Part shown: positions 22,992-32,143 of the stretch, piece by piece
Position numbering within the stretch: the stretch's first letter is position 1
Layout of the letters: every line of letters starts with the position of its first letter
DNA from: Neoroseomonas soli
Lineage (GTDB): Bacteria; Pseudomonadota; Alphaproteobacteria; Acetobacterales; Acetobacteraceae
DNA length: 36,697 bases
Direction of reading: 5' to 3'
Assembly (NCBI RefSeq): GCF_018129065.1
Contig: NZ_JAAEDM010000051.1
Span: forward strand, 1 to 36,697
Position numbers and translations under genes: made by a program
The notes under the pieces: model-generated
What the model was told of the DNA's origin: nothing
Database searches by the model: none
The model's input: the letters and a program-made list of their open reading frames with translations, nothing else

Positions 22992-23160
22992 GGCGTCCTC
23001 CCCTTCGGGATCGGACATCATCCGAGCCGGAACCCGCCGCGCCGCATCACCTCAGATCCGAGTCAGCACCAGCGCCGGTCGGCATCCGGTCGCTGAAGGA
23101 ACCGGACCTCGCTTGTTCCTTCCTTGACGGCGGCCAACGGGCCTCATCGCCGCCACACAT

Positions 23161-23194
23161 GAAACGGGCCGGGCACCCTGCGGCGCCCGGCCCG
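23161..23194 (-). terminator. Probable terminator of petABC
   Basis: Perfect 10-bp stem CGGGCCGGGC (23165-23174) / GCCCGGCCCG (23185-23194). On the - strand it is followed by TTTC, a weak T-run. It lies 49 bp after the petC stop. Confidence 0.55.
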
Positions 23195-23242
23195 ATCATG
23201 TCCCGCGGAACCTGCGCGCCGGTCGGCCCGGCGCGCCGCGCT

Positions 23243-24028
23243 TCAGTGCGCGTCGGCCCAGACCTTGCGCTTCACCGCATAGGCGAGGCCGGCAAGGATG
23301 GTGAGGAAGAGGATCACCTTCACACCCATCGAGCGGCGCTCCTCGAGCTCCGGCTCGGCAGCCCATTGCAGGAAGGTCGCGACGTCGCGCGCCATGTTCT
23401 CCATCGTGGCGGGCGTGCCGTCGGCGAACTCGACCTGGTCCGGGTTCAGCGGCCGGGCCATGGCGATCTGGTGGCCGGGGAAGTACGCGTTGTAGCTCAT
23501 CCCCTCGGCCAGCGTGACGCCGGCTGGCGGGTCCGAGTAGCCGGTCAGCAGCGCATAGAGGTAGTCCGCGCCGCCCGCGCGCGCCTTGGCGATGACCGAG
23601 AGATCGGGCGGGGCCGCGCCGTTGTTCGCCGCGCGTGCCGCCTGCATGTTCGGGAACGGGCTGCGGAAGCGATCGGACGGGCGGCCGGCCCGCTCGAACA
23701 TCTGGCCTTCGTCGTTCGGACCGTCCTGCACCTGCACCTGGGATGCGATGGCCGCGACCTGCTGCTCGGTCAGGCCGAGATCGACCAGGTTACGGTAGGA
23801 CATCAGCCGCATCGAATGGCAGGACGCGCAGACTTCCTTGTAGACCTGGAAGCCACGCTGCGCGCTCGCGCGGTCGTAGGTGCCGAACACCCCTTCGAAC
23901 GAGAAGCGGGTGTCGGGGATGTGGATCACCTCCCCCGCCGCGCGGGCGGGGGTCGGCGTGGCGGCGACCAGCGCGCCGAGGACGGCGAAGGCCTTGAGCG
24001 TGGTGCGGAACATGGGCTTTCCGAACAT
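23243..24028 (-). CDS. petC: Cytochrome c1 (ubiquinol-cytochrome c reductase)
   Basis: Membrane-anchored c-type cytochrome of the bc1 complex, passing electrons from the Rieske centre to cytochrome c in the periplasm. The 261-residue product has a signal peptide ending 'TPARA', the haem site 'CASCH' (Cys67, Cys70, His71) followed by 'SMRLMSYRNL', the conserved 'NNGAAPPDLS' and 'DYLYALLTGY' segments, a 'HQIAMARPL' stretch supplying the methionine ligand, and a C-terminal anchor helix 'GVKVILFLTILAGLAYAV' with a basic tail. The start is ATG at 24028, two bases after the cytochrome b stop. It is the last gene of the petABC operon. Confidence 0.95.
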   Translation of the reverse strand: MFGKPMFRTTLKAFAVLGALVAATPTPARAAGEVIHIPDTRFSFEGVFGTYDRASAQRGFQVYKEVCASCHSMRLMSYRNLVDLGLTEQQVAAIASQVQVQDGPNDEGQMFERAGRPSDRFRSPFPNMQAARAANNGAAPPDLSVIAKARAGGADYLYALLTGYSDPPAGVTLAEGMSYNAYFPGHQIAMARPLNPDQVEFADGTPATMENMARDVATFLQWAAEPELEERRSMGVKVILFLTILAGLAYAVKRKVWADAH

Positions 24029-24030
24029 AA

Positions 24031-25302
24031 TCAGGCCTTCTCCATCGGCTTCGCCGCGGCGCCCGCGGGCACCTGCCCACCGCCGCCGAGCACGGCGCGC
24101 GAGATGCTCTCGGGCAGCGGCAGCGGCCGCTCCAGCCGACCGAGAAGCGGCAGGATCACGAGGAAATACGCGAAGTAGTAGGCGGTCGCGACCCGGCTGA
24201 TGGTGACGAAGGGTTCCTCCGGCGGCTGGCCGCCGCAGTAGAGGAGCACCAGGAACGCCACCGTCCACAGCAGGAAGGCGATGCGCGCGACCGGGCGGAA
24301 GCGCATGGAGCGCACCGGCGAACGGTCGAGCCAGGGCAGGATGAACCACACCAGGATCGAGCCGAACATCAGCAGCACGCCGCCGAGCTTGTTCGGCACC
24401 GCGCGCAGGATCGCGTAGTAGGGCAGGAAGTACCATTCCGGCACGATATGCGGCGGGGTCACCAGCGGGTCGGCCGGGATGTAGTTGTCCGGGTGACCGA
24501 GGTAGTTCGGCGCGAAGAACACCAGCACCGCGAAGACGATGAAGTAGATCACCAGGCCGAAGCTGTCCTTCGCCGTGTAGTACGGGTGGAAGGGCAGCGT
24601 GTCCTTCGGGCTCTTCGGCTCGATGCCGAGCGGGTTGTTCGAACCCGTGATGTGCAGCGCCACCACGTGCAGGAAGACGACGCCGACGATCACGAAGGGC
24701 AGCAGGTAGTGCAGGCTGAAGAAGCGGTTGAGCGTCGGGTTGTCCACGCTGAACCCGCCCCACAGCAGGGAGACGATCCAGTTGCCCACCACCGGGAAGG
24801 CGCTGAACAGGTTGGTGATGACGGTCGCGCCCCAGAAGGACATCTGGCCCCAGGGCAGCACGTAGCCCATGAAGGCGGTGGCCATCATCAGCAGGAAGAT
24901 GACGACGCCGAGTATCCACAGCAGTTCGCGCGGCGCCTTGTAGGAGCCGTAGTACATGCCGCGCCAGATGTGGATGTAGACGACGATGAAGAACATCGAC
25001 GCGCCGTTGGCGTGCACGTAGCGCAGCAGCCAGCCGAAGTTCACGTCGCGCATGATGCGCTCGACGCTGTCGAAGGCCATGCTGGTGTGCGGCGTGTAGT
25101 GCATCGCAAGCCAGATGCCGGTGGCGATCATGATCATCAGGTTGACCATCGCCAGGGCGCCGAAATTCCAGAAGTAGTTGAAATTCCGGGGAGTCGGGAA
25201 GGACCCGTACTCCTTCTGCATCATGGTGAAGACGGGCATGCGCTGGTCGATCCAGCGCACCACCGGGTTCTTGAAATCGCTGTCGTGCAGGCCGCTCGCC
25301 AT
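24031..25302 (-). CDS. petB: Cytochrome b (ubiquinol-cytochrome c reductase)
   Basis: Core membrane subunit of the bc1 complex, 423 residues, eight predicted helices. The four haem ligands are in place at the canonical spacing: His97 ('RYVHANGAS') and His111 ('YIHIWRG') in helix B, His198 ('SLHYLLPF') and His212 ('FLHVVALH') in helix D. The quinol-oxidation motif PEWY is present in '[17 protein letters not shown]'. ATG at 25302 is chosen because the conserved N-terminus begins there; the frame stays open upstream only as antisense sequence. Eleven bases separate it from petA. Confidence 0.97.
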   Translation of the reverse strand: MASGLHDSDFKNPVVRWIDQRMPVFTMMQKEYGSFPTPRNFNYFWNFGALAMVNLMIMIATGIWLAMHYTPHTSMAFDSVERIMRDVNFGWLLRYVHANGASMFFIVVYIHIWRGMYYGSYKAPRELLWILGVVIFLLMMATAFMGYVLPWGQMSFWGATVITNLFSAFPVVGNWIVSLLWGGFSVDNPTLNRFFSLHYLLPFVIVGVVFLHVVALHITGSNNPLGIEPKSPKDTLPFHPYYTAKDSFGLVIYFIVFAVLVFFAPNYLGHPDNYIPADPLVTPPHIVPEWYFLPYYAILRAVPNKLGGVLLMFGSILVWFILPWLDRSPVRSMRFRPVARIAFLLWTVAFLVLLYCGGQPPEEPFVTISRVATAYYFAYFLVILPLLGRLERPLPLPESISRAVLGGGGQVPAGAAAKPMEKA

Positions 25303-25313
25303 CTTTGCGTTCC

Positions 25314-25859
25314 TCAGCCGATCCGGATCTTGGTGTCGGACGTGAAGGTGTACTGCGGAACTTCGAGATTCCGCGGCGCCGGGCCCTTCCGGATGCGTCC
25401 GGAGGTGTCGTAGTGGCTGCCGTGGCAGGGGCAGAACCACCCGCCGTAGTCGCCGCGCGCGTCGGTCGGCTTCTGGCCGAGCGGCACGCAGCCGAGATGG
25501 GTGCAGATGCCGACCACGATCAGCCAGCCATCCTTCTGCACGCGCGCCTGGTCCGGCTGCGGGTCAGGAAGCTGGGAGAGCGGCACCTCGCGCGCGGCGG
25601 TGATTTCGGCGGCCGTGCGGTGGCGCACGAAGACCGGCTTGCCGCGCCACATCACCGTGACTGCCTGGCCTTCGGCGATCGGGGCGAGTTCAACGTCGGT
25701 GCTGGCCATGGCGAGCACGTCGCGCGCCGGCTGCATGGAGTTGATGAAGGGCCAGGCGATCGCGCCGACGCCCACGGCGGCGAAAGACGCCGTCACCAGG
25801 TTCAGGAAATCCCGCCGCGGCGTCCCCTCGGACGCGGTGGCAGCCCCACTTTCCGCCAT
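25314..25859 (-). CDS. petA: Rieske iron-sulfur protein (ubiquinol-cytochrome c reductase)
   Basis: The [2Fe-2S] subunit of the bc1 complex, 181 residues. The N-terminus carries a twin-arginine motif ('[10 protein letters not shown]') leading into the single anchor helix, as is usual for this Tat-exported protein. The cluster-binding boxes are complete: 'CTHLGC' with Cys119, His121 and Cys124, and 'CPCHGSHYD' with Cys143, Cys145 and His146; the two outer cysteines form the disulfide. First gene of petABC, divergent from hemF across about 210 bp that must hold both promoters. Confidence 0.97.
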   Translation of the reverse strand: MAESGAATASEGTPRRDFLNLVTASFAAVGVGAIAWPFINSMQPARDVLAMASTDVELAPIAEGQAVTVMWRGKPVFVRHRTAAEITAAREVPLSQLPDPQPDQARVQKDGWLIVVGICTHLGCVPLGQKPTDARGDYGGWFCPCHGSHYDTSGRIRKGPAPRNLEVPQYTFTSDTKIRIG

Positions 25860-26072
25860 GCCTCACCATCCCCTTCCGCCGCCAAGCCCCCGGGATGAGG
25901 GGGGCTCGACGGCCGCATAGTACGAACCCGGAAACCGCCCACACGGTCCCCGCCGAAGTCAGAACAGGGCGCACGCGTCGCCGCGCGCTGCCCTCCTTGC
26001 GCGGCGGCCCTTATAAGGGGCGCCCGCGCGGGGTGTCCATGCCACCCCACGCCCAGGAGGAGCCTTATCACC

Positions 26073-26984
26073 ATGGACCAAGCGACCGCCGCCGCACAGG
26101 CCGGCCCCGCCCCGGCCGACCACCCCCTGGCCCGCCCGGCGCGCGCCTGGTTCGAGGCTCTGCGCGACCTCATCTGCGCCGAGTTCGAGGCGATCGAGGA
26201 CGAATTGCGCACCGGCCCGCACCGCGACGTGCCCGCCGGCCGATTCGAGCGCACCGCCTGGACCCGCGAGGGCGGTGGCGGCGGCGTGATGTCCGTGATG
26301 CGCGGCCGCGTCTTCGAGAAGGTGGGCGTCAATGTCTCCACCGTCTTCGGGGAATTCTCCCCCGAGTTCCGCAAGCAGATTCCGGGCGCGGAACAGGATC
26401 CGCGCTTCCTCGCCACCGGGATCTCGCTGGTCGCGCACCTGCGCAATCCGCGCGTGCCGGCGGCGCACATGAACACGCGCTTCATCGTGACCAACCGCGC
26501 CTGGTTCGGCGGCGGCGGCGACCTCACGCCGATGTTCCCCGACAGCGCGGAAGCGCAGGAGGACGCGGCCGGCTTCCATGCGGCGTACAAGGCCGCCTGC
26601 GACCGCTACGACCCCGCCTGGTATCCGCGCTTCAAGCAGTGGTGCGACGAGTATTTCTTCCTGCCCCACCGCAACGAACCCCGCGGCCTCGGCGGCATCT
26701 TCTACGACTGGCTGGGCGACCGCACGCCGGGGCTGGGGGCGGAGACGGATTTCGCCTTCACCAAGGATGTCGGCCTCGCTTTCCTCGAGGCCTATCCGGC
26801 CATCGTCCGCCGCCGCATGCGCGAGCCCTGGACGGCGGCGGAACGGCAGCACCAGCTCGTCCGCCGCGGCCGCTACGTGGAATTCAACCTGATCCACGAC
26901 CGCGGCACGCTGTTCGGCCTCAAGACCGGCGGCAATGTCGAGGCAATCCTGATGTCCCTGCCGCCCGAGGCGGCATGGCCGTGA
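26073..26984 (+). CDS. hemF: Oxygen-dependent coproporphyrinogen III oxidase
   Basis: Aerobic haem-synthesis enzyme that decarboxylates coproporphyrinogen III to protoporphyrinogen IX in the cytoplasm. The 303-residue product shows the full family pattern: '[19 protein letters not shown]', '[20 protein letters not shown]' from His132, '[10 protein letters not shown]', and the C-terminal signature '[20 protein letters not shown]'. ATG at 26073 has AGGAGG about 12 bp upstream. Its position beside petABC links haem supply with a haem-rich respiratory complex and is consistent with an aerobic lifestyle. Confidence 0.97.
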   Translation: MDQATAAAQAGPAPADHPLARPARAWFEALRDLICAEFEAIEDELRTGPHRDVPAGRFERTAWTREGGGGGVMSVMRGRVFEKVGVNVSTVFGEFSPEFRKQIPGAEQDPRFLATGISLVAHLRNPRVPAAHMNTRFIVTNRAWFGGGGDLTPMFPDSAEAQEDAAGFHAAYKAACDRYDPAWYPRFKQWCDEYFFLPHRNEPRGLGGIFYDWLGDRTPGLGAETDFAFTKDVGLAFLEAYPAIVRRRMREPWTAAERQHQLVRRGRYVEFNLIHDRGTLFGLKTGGNVEAILMSLPPEAAWP

Positions 26985-27077
26985 GGCCTGCCGCATGACC
27001 GCCGCACGCCGCGGGCTTTCCTGCCGCGGGCGGCGGGCCCATCTTGCGCGCCAACGGGGCAAGGCGGGAGCGACTTC

Positions 27078-27530
27078 ATGCTCGAACTGAACGTGAACGG
27101 CACGGTCCACCGGATCGAGGTGGAAGGCGACACTCCGCTGCTCTGGGTGCTGCGCGAGCAGATCGGCCTGACCGGCACGAAGTACGGCTGCGGCATCGCC
27201 CAGTGCGGCGCCTGCACGGTGCTGGTGGACGGGGAGGCGACGCGGTCCTGCTCCCTGCCCGTGGAGGCCGCCGCCGGCCGCGCCATCACCACCATCGAGG
27301 CGATCGAGGCCCATCCCGTCGGCGCGAGGGTGGTCGCGGCCTGGGTCGAGGCCCAGGCGCCGCAATGCGGCTATTGCCAGTCCGGCCAGGTCATGGCGGC
27401 GACGGCCCTGCTCGCCGCCACGCCGAAGCCGACGCCCGCCGACATCGAGGCGGCGATGACCAACATCTGCCGCTGCGGCACCTACAACGCCGTCTCCCGC
27501 GCGATCGGCATCGCCGCCGAGCGGGCGTGA
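27078..27530 (+). CDS. [2Fe-2S] small subunit of a molybdenum hydroxylase (IorA-like)
   Basis: Iron-sulfur subunit of a xanthine-oxidase-family enzyme, 150 residues. Two clusters are seen. The plant-type site is 'YGCGIAQCGACTV' with Cys38, Cys43 and Cys46, plus Cys58. The second site is 'CGYCQSGQ' with Cys97 and Cys100, plus 'ICRCGTY' with Cys131 and Cys133. Size and lack of a FAD domain match the two-subunit isoquinoline 1-oxidoreductase/aldehyde dehydrogenase type (IorA). ATG at 27078 has GGGAG upstream. The large catalytic subunit follows after 11 bp. Confidence 0.9.
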   Translation: MLELNVNGTVHRIEVEGDTPLLWVLREQIGLTGTKYGCGIAQCGACTVLVDGEATRSCSLPVEAAAGRAITTIEAIEAHPVGARVVAAWVEAQAPQCGYCQSGQVMAATALLAATPKPTPADIEAAMTNICRCGTYNAVSRAIGIAAERA

Positions 27531-27541
27531 GGGGTCCGGCC

Positions 27542-29788
27542 ATGCGCATCGACGAGGCCATCGCCGCGGGGCTCGCCGCGGGCCGGCCGGTCAACCTCTC
27601 CCGCCGCGGGCTCTTCGCGGCCGCCGGCGCGGGGCTGTTCCTCGGGCTTGCCGTGCCGGTGCGGGCGCCGCGGGCACAGGGCTCGGCCGCCGCGGCGCTG
27701 CGGCACGCGACCAAGGTTCCGGCCTATCTGCGCATCGCGCCGGACGGGAAGATTCACCTGCAGAACCCCTTCGTCGAAGGCGGGCAGGGGATCGACACGG
27801 CCATCGCCCAGATCGTCGCCGAGGAACTGGACGCCGACCCCGCGGCCTTCGTCGTGACCTGCGCCCCGCCGGGCGAGGATTTCCGCGTCATGCAGGGCGG
27901 CAATGCGCGCTTCACGGGCGGGTCCTTCTCGGTCCGTTCGTCCTTCGCGCATTTCCGCACCCTGGGCGCGACCGCGCGGGCCATGCTGGTCGAGGCCGCC
28001 GCCGCGCGCCTTGCCCTGCCCGCCGAGGCGCTGGCCACCGAGCCCGGCCGCGTGCTTCATCGCGAGAGCGGCCGCGCCATCCCCTATGGCGAACTCGCCG
28101 AGGCCGCGGCGGCGCTGGCCCCGCCGGCCAATGCGCCGCTCAGGGACCCTTCGGCCTTCCGCGTGATCGGGGCGCGCGTTCCGCGCCTGGACGTGCGGGC
28201 GAAATCCACCGGCAAGGTCGCCTACGCCATCGACGTGAAGGTGGAGGGCATGCTGCTCGCCGCCGTCATGCACGCGCCGCGCGCCGGCGCCCAGCCCGCC
28301 GCCGTCACCAACGAGGACGCGCTGCGCGCCCTGCCCGGGGTGCATTCCGTCCATCGCCTGCCCGGCGCCGTCGCCGTGGTGGCCGACACCTGGTGGCGCG
28401 CGAAGAAGGCGGTGGAGCGGGCGCAGGTCGCCTGGCAGGCGCTCAACGGCGCCGTGATGGCCGAGGACTTCGCCGCCGCCGCCATGCTCGGCCGGCTGAA
28501 GGCCGCCGCCGACACGCCCGGCAACACGGCCGAGGAAGCGGGCGACATCCGCGTCGCCATGGCCGGCGCCGCGCGCATCATCGAGGCCGAGTACGACGCC
28601 CCGTACCTGGCTCATGCGCAGATGGAGCCGCCCTCGGCCACCGCGCGCTTCAACGCCGACGGGACGCTGGATGTCTGGGTGCCGAACCAGGCGCCGGACC
28701 TTTTCCAGGCGAGCGCCGCCCGCGCCGCGCAGGTCGAGCCGGCGAAGGTGCGGATCCATTCCCCGCCGCTCGGGGGCTTCTTCGGCCGGCACTTCGCCTA
28801 TGGCAGCGCCAACGCGCATCCGCAGGCGATCCTGCTGGCCAAGGCCACCGGCCGCCCGGTGAAGGTGATCTGGAGCCGGGAGGAGGAGTTCGCCCGCGAC
28901 GCCTACCGCCCCTTGGCCTTCGCGACCTTCCGCGCGGGGATCGACGTGGCGGGCGACGTCACCGCCCTGCAGGCGGCGGGCTACGGCGAAGGGCCGATCA
29001 CGCGGCATTTCGGGCCTGCGGGGCTCGGCAACCCGCCGGTGGATGGCTCGATCATGGAGGGGCTGAGCGGCAAGCCCTACCGCTTCCCGGCCAAGCGGGT
29101 GGAATTCGTGCCGGTGCCGCATCCGCCGGGAGTGAACCTCGGCTTTTGGCGGTCGGTCGGGCATTCGATGAACGACTTCTTCTTCGAATCCTTCCTCGAC
29201 GAGATCGCCGCGGCGACCAACAAGGACCCCTTCGCCTTCCGCATGGGGCTGCTGGCGCACAGCGAGCGGCATCGCGCGTTGCTGAATGCGGTGGCGGACC
29301 TCTCCGGCGGCTGGCGGCGCGGGCCCTTCGGCGCACCCGACGGCACGCGGCGCGCGCGCGGCGTGGCCATGGCCTCCCCTTTCGGGTCCGAGGTGGCGAC
29401 CATCGCCGAGGTTTCGGCGAAGGACGGGGAAGTGGTGGTGCACGACCTCTGGGTCGCCATCGACCCGGGGCGCATCGTCAACCCGCGCACCATCGAGGAA
29501 CAGGTGCAGTCGGCGGCGGCGATCGGCCTGTCCTCGGCGCTTGCCGAGGAAGTGGTGTTCGAGCGCGGCGAGGTCGCGACGCGCAACTTCGACACCTATC
29601 AGGTGATGCGGCGCGACCGCATGCCGCGGGTGCATGTGCGTATCATCGAAAGCGGCGCGCCCATGGGTGGCGTCGGCGAGCCCGGGACGCCGGGCGTGCC
29701 GCCGGCGGTGGCCAACGCAATCTTCGCGCTGACCGGCCAGCGGATGCGCAGCCTGCCCTTCAGCAGGACGAGGCTGTCGGACGCGTAG
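27542..29788 (+). CDS. Molybdopterin-binding large subunit of a molybdenum hydroxylase (IorB-like)
   Basis: Catalytic subunit of 748 residues with a twin-arginine signal ('NLSRRGLFAAAGAGLFLGLA', Arg21-Arg22), so the enzyme is folded with its cofactor in the cytoplasm and exported to the periplasm with its small partner. Seen: 'FVEGGQGIDTAIAQIVAEEL', 'LGGFFGRHFAYGSANAHPQA', 'KVIWSREEEFARDAYRP', and the final 'GGVGEPGTPGVPPAVANAI' with the expected catalytic Glu713. It resembles isoquinoline 1-oxidoreductase beta and periplasmic aldehyde oxidases. Electrons probably go to a membrane cytochrome c, but none is encoded here. No XdhC/CoxF maturation gene adjoins. The substrate (N-heterocycle or aldehyde) cannot be read. 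Confidence 0.88.
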   Translation: MRIDEAIAAGLAAGRPVNLSRRGLFAAAGAGLFLGLAVPVRAPRAQGSAAAALRHATKVPAYLRIAPDGKIHLQNPFVEGGQGIDTAIAQIVAEELDADPAAFVVTCAPPGEDFRVMQGGNARFTGGSFSVRSSFAHFRTLGATARAMLVEAAAARLALPAEALATEPGRVLHRESGRAIPYGELAEAAAALAPPANAPLRDPSAFRVIGARVPRLDVRAKSTGKVAYAIDVKVEGMLLAAVMHAPRAGAQPAAVTNEDALRALPGVHSVHRLPGAVAVVADTWWRAKKAVERAQVAWQALNGAVMAEDFAAAAMLGRLKAAADTPGNTAEEAGDIRVAMAGAARIIEAEYDAPYLAHAQMEPPSATARFNADGTLDVWVPNQAPDLFQASAARAAQVEPAKVRIHSPPLGGFFGRHFAYGSANAHPQAILLAKATGRPVKVIWSREEEFARDAYRPLAFATFRAGIDVAGDVTALQAAGYGEGPITRHFGPAGLGNPPVDGSIMEGLSGKPYRFPAKRVEFVPVPHPPGVNLGFWRSVGHSMNDFFFESFLDEIAAATNKDPFAFRMGLLAHSERHRALLNAVADLSGGWRRGPFGAPDGTRRARGVAMASPFGSEVATIAEVSAKDGEVVVHDLWVAIDPGRIVNPRTIEEQVQSAAAIGLSSALAEEVVFERGEVATRNFDTYQVMRRDRMPRVHVRIIESGAPMGGVGEPGTPGVPPAVANAIFALTGQRMRSLPFSRTRLSDA

Positions 29789-29902
29789 CCCAGGCCCCGG
29801 TCAGGAGGGCTCTCCCTGGCCGCGCGGGGAAGGTCTCCGGCACGGATGGCCGCCCACCGCGGATGGCGGGCCACCGGGGCGGCGGCATCGCCACCCCTCA
29901 TC

Positions 29903-30011
29903 CTGGAGCAGATCCCGATCAGGTGGACTCGCCTGATCGGGTGAAGATGCTCGCAGAAACAAAGGCCTGGAGCGGTGTTCGTGAGCCGAGGCGAACGGAA
30001 ACCGCTCCAGG
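29903..30011 (+). repeat. 108-bp palindromic repeat element, copy 3
   Basis: Begins CTGGAGCAGATCCCGATCAG and ends ACCGCTCCAGG, with the hairpin CCCGATCAGGTG..GCCTGATCGGG and the second stem GGAGCGGTGTTCG..CGAACGGAAACCGCTCC. It matches copies 1 and 2 at 22434-22766 over its whole length. It abuts the stop codon of the crotonase-family gene (30012-30014), as copy 1 abuts the end of potC. Confidence 0.85.
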
Positions 30012-30791
30012 TCAGGCGCCGCGGAAGACCGGCGCCCGTTTCGCCCGGAAGGCCGCGAGGCCTTCCTGGATGTCGGCGCTCTCCTTGCAGATGCGCGCGC
30101 GTTCCTCGCAGGCCGCGACGTCCAGCGCGCCGTGGCCGATCTCGTTCAGCGCCCGCTTCATGCCCTGGACGGCGAGCGGTGCCATCACCGCCAGCGTCCC
30201 CGCCAGCCGGTCCACGGCGGCGTCGAGTTCCGCCGGCGCCACGAGATGCGTCAGGTAGCCGATGCGGAGCAGTTCCTCCGCGCCCAGCTTCTCCGCCGTC
30301 AGGAACAGGCGCTTGGCCGTGTTCATGCCGAGGCGCGAGACGTACCGCCGCAGTCCGCCCGGATAGTAGTGAACGCCGAGCCGCGCGGCCGGCATGAACA
30401 TCTCCATCCCTGTCACGCCGATGCGGAAATCCGCGGTCAGCGCCAGGTCGGTCGAACCGCCATAGACGCCGCCCTGCAGCCGGCAGATGGTCGGGATGCG
30501 CAGGGCCTCGAAGCGATCGACCATCGCGTCGAAGCCGGGGGCGCGGGCCGCGGCCTCCTTGTCCTCGGCGAAGCCGCCGAGGTGGAAGCCGGCGCTGAAG
30601 GCCGGGCCGCTCGCCGCCAGCACGAGGACGCGCAGGTCCTTGTTGGCATCGATGGTGTCGAAATATTCCATCATGCGGACGATGTCGCCCGGCTCGACGC
30701 GATTGCGGTGGCGGGAGCGATGCAGGCGGATGGTGGCGCGCGGACCCGAGATCTCGAGGCTCGGCGGGTCCAGGCGGGTGTCTTCGGTCAT
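30012..30791 (-). CDS. Enoyl-CoA hydratase/isomerase (crotonase) family protein
   Basis: Crotonase-fold protein of 259 residues that should act on a CoA thioester. Seen: the oxyanion-hole segments 'GPAFSAGFHLGGFAEDKEAA' and 'CRLQGGVYGGSTDLALTADF', and the C-terminal helices with 'AFRAKRAPVFRG'. At the two positions of the hydratase glutamates it has Asp ('GGSTD' for GGGCE) and Ala ('MPAARLG' for QPEILLG), so ordinary hydratase activity is doubtful; an isomerase or a hydrolase are alternatives. ATG at 30791 has GAGAGG 6 bp upstream; the frame is open further up but lacks a site. It follows an unrelated unknown gene by 60 bp and ends exactly at a repeat element. Confidence 0.8.
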   Translation of the reverse strand: MTEDTRLDPPSLEISGPRATIRLHRSRHRNRVEPGDIVRMMEYFDTIDANKDLRVLVLAASGPAFSAGFHLGGFAEDKEAAARAPGFDAMVDRFEALRIPTICRLQGGVYGGSTDLALTADFRIGVTGMEMFMPAARLGVHYYPGGLRRYVSRLGMNTAKRLFLTAEKLGAEELLRIGYLTHLVAPAELDAAVDRLAGTLAVMAPLAVQGMKRALNEIGHGALDVAACEERARICKESADIQEGLAAFRAKRAPVFRGA

Positions 30792-30851
30792 GGCGTTCCT
30801 CTCAACGGCGCCATCTATCCCCCATGCGGCGGCCGCCGTCATGTCCCCCGC

Positions 30852-32126
30852 CTATTTCGCCGGCAGCCCCTGCGCGAGATAGGCCGCCACCCGGTCGGCC
30901 GCGTCGGCGATGGCGTGGGGCGGCGCCTTCTCGCGCGGGCGGCAGGCCTCGGCCATGGCGCGCAGGTCCGGCCCCAGGTCCACCCCGGCCGCGCGCAGGC
31001 CGAAGGAAGCGGCGACGACGCCGATGGCGAGTTCGTGCGCCTCGGCATAGAGCCGGTCGCGGCTGTCCTCCGCCGCGGGATCGATGGATTCGGCGATGCG
31101 CACCACCTCGGCGGCGCGGGCGCGCACGGCGTCGGCGAGTTCGGCCGGGGCGGGCCGCATCTCCCCGATCACATACATGGCGTCGCGTGCCGCCTCGTGG
31201 TCCACCGAGGCGATGCGGGCGGCGATGGCGGATACGAAGTCGGGGCGGGCGCGGGCGGTGCGGAGCGCCTGTTCGTAGACCTCGTCGCGCCACATCGCCG
31301 ATACGAAGGCGAGGATCTCCCCGGTCGGCGCGTCCGGCGGCAGGGCGGCGAAGTCGTCGCGGCGCCGGTCGGCGGCGCCCGGTTCCGGCGGTGGCGGCGG
31401 AGGCCGCGGGGCGCGGCGCGCTACGCGGTAGCGGACCTGCGGCACGGTCTCGGGCGGAGGCGACGCCGTGCCGGACCCGCGAGAGGTCGCGATCCACGGG
31501 CTCCAGGATTCCTCCAGCGCCGGCGGGCGCGCGGGGACGGGCAGTTCCGCATACAGCGTGTCCGGTGCGAGGCGCCCGATCGACAGGATCCGTGGCGCCT
31601 CCGAGATCGTCACCGGAACACGGCCTGGCACGGTCCAGTGCCCGTCCTCGAGCCGTGCATCCTCCGGCGTCCATTGGCCCGCGCTGGAACGCATGTTCGG
31701 GCCGGAGGACAAGTGGACGTAGGGCGCCTCCCAGGGCACCGAGGACGGCCGGTCCACCCCCGCCGGCAGGCGGAGTTCCAATGCCAGGTCGATCGGCTGC
31801 CCGCCCACCAGCGGCGCCACGTCCCGCTGCAGCCAGGCAAGCGCCCCCGCCGCCGTGATCAGCCCCCCCACCACCAGCAGGGACGCCCCGAAGCCCCGCG
31901 CGACGCCGCCTTCGCCGGCGTGGCCCACCAGCCGGCAGGTCGTGATCCCCACCACCGTGGCGCCGAGGAACCCGAGTATCCCCATGAAGAAGACGAAGTA
32001 GCCGGAGGCGCCCTCGAACGACGAGATGCGCAGCCAGGGCACCGCGCGGTCGGCGACGAAACCGGCATAGATGCCGCCGATCAGTCCGGTCAGCAGGCCG
32101 AGGAATATGGCGGCGAGCCAGGGCAT
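30852..32126 (-). CDS. Hypothetical membrane-anchored protein
   Basis: No recognised family; 424 residues. Three hydrophobic segments lie at the N-terminus ('WLAAIFLGLLTGLIGGIYAG', 'YFVFFMGILGFLGATVVGI', 'GASLLVVGGLITAAGALAWL'). A probable extracytoplasmic region of about 150 residues follows with a beta-rich look ('IDLALELRLPAG', 'DGHWTVPGRVPVTISEAP'), then a Pro-rich linker ('RRAPRPPPPPPEPG'), and a helical C-terminal part rich in Ala, Arg and Glu with repeated 'ARDAM'/'ADAVRARAAEVVRIAES'-type helices. ATG at 32126 is chosen because the first helix begins there; the longer frame upstream is antisense-like. It starts 17 bp after the next unknown gene, so the two are co-transcribed. Confidence 0.6.
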   Translation of the reverse strand: MPWLAAIFLGLLTGLIGGIYAGFVADRAVPWLRISSFEGASGYFVFFMGILGFLGATVVGITTCRLVGHAGEGGVARGFGASLLVVGGLITAAGALAWLQRDVAPLVGGQPIDLALELRLPAGVDRPSSVPWEAPYVHLSSGPNMRSSAGQWTPEDARLEDGHWTVPGRVPVTISEAPRILSIGRLAPDTLYAELPVPARPPALEESWSPWIATSRGSGTASPPPETVPQVRYRVARRAPRPPPPPPEPGAADRRRDDFAALPPDAPTGEILAFVSAMWRDEVYEQALRTARARPDFVSAIAARIASVDHEAARDAMYVIGEMRPAPAELADAVRARAAEVVRIAESIDPAAEDSRDRLYAEAHELAIGVVAASFGLRAAGVDLGPDLRAMAEACRPREKAPPHAIADAADRVAAYLAQGLPAK

Positions 32127-32143
32127 GGGGCGGTTTCCCTCGG

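Larger units (their letters stand above)
22439..23242. other. Non-coding stretch holding repeats, a possible transposase scrap and a terminator
   Basis: About 800 bp between the converging potC and petC genes. Roughly the first 330 bp are the compound repeat (22434-22766). The part from 22767 to 23030 contains a possible IS630-type N-terminal remnant. From about 23030 to 23160 I see nothing recognisable. The end carries the hairpin at 23165-23194 that should terminate petABC. Confidence 0.6.
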
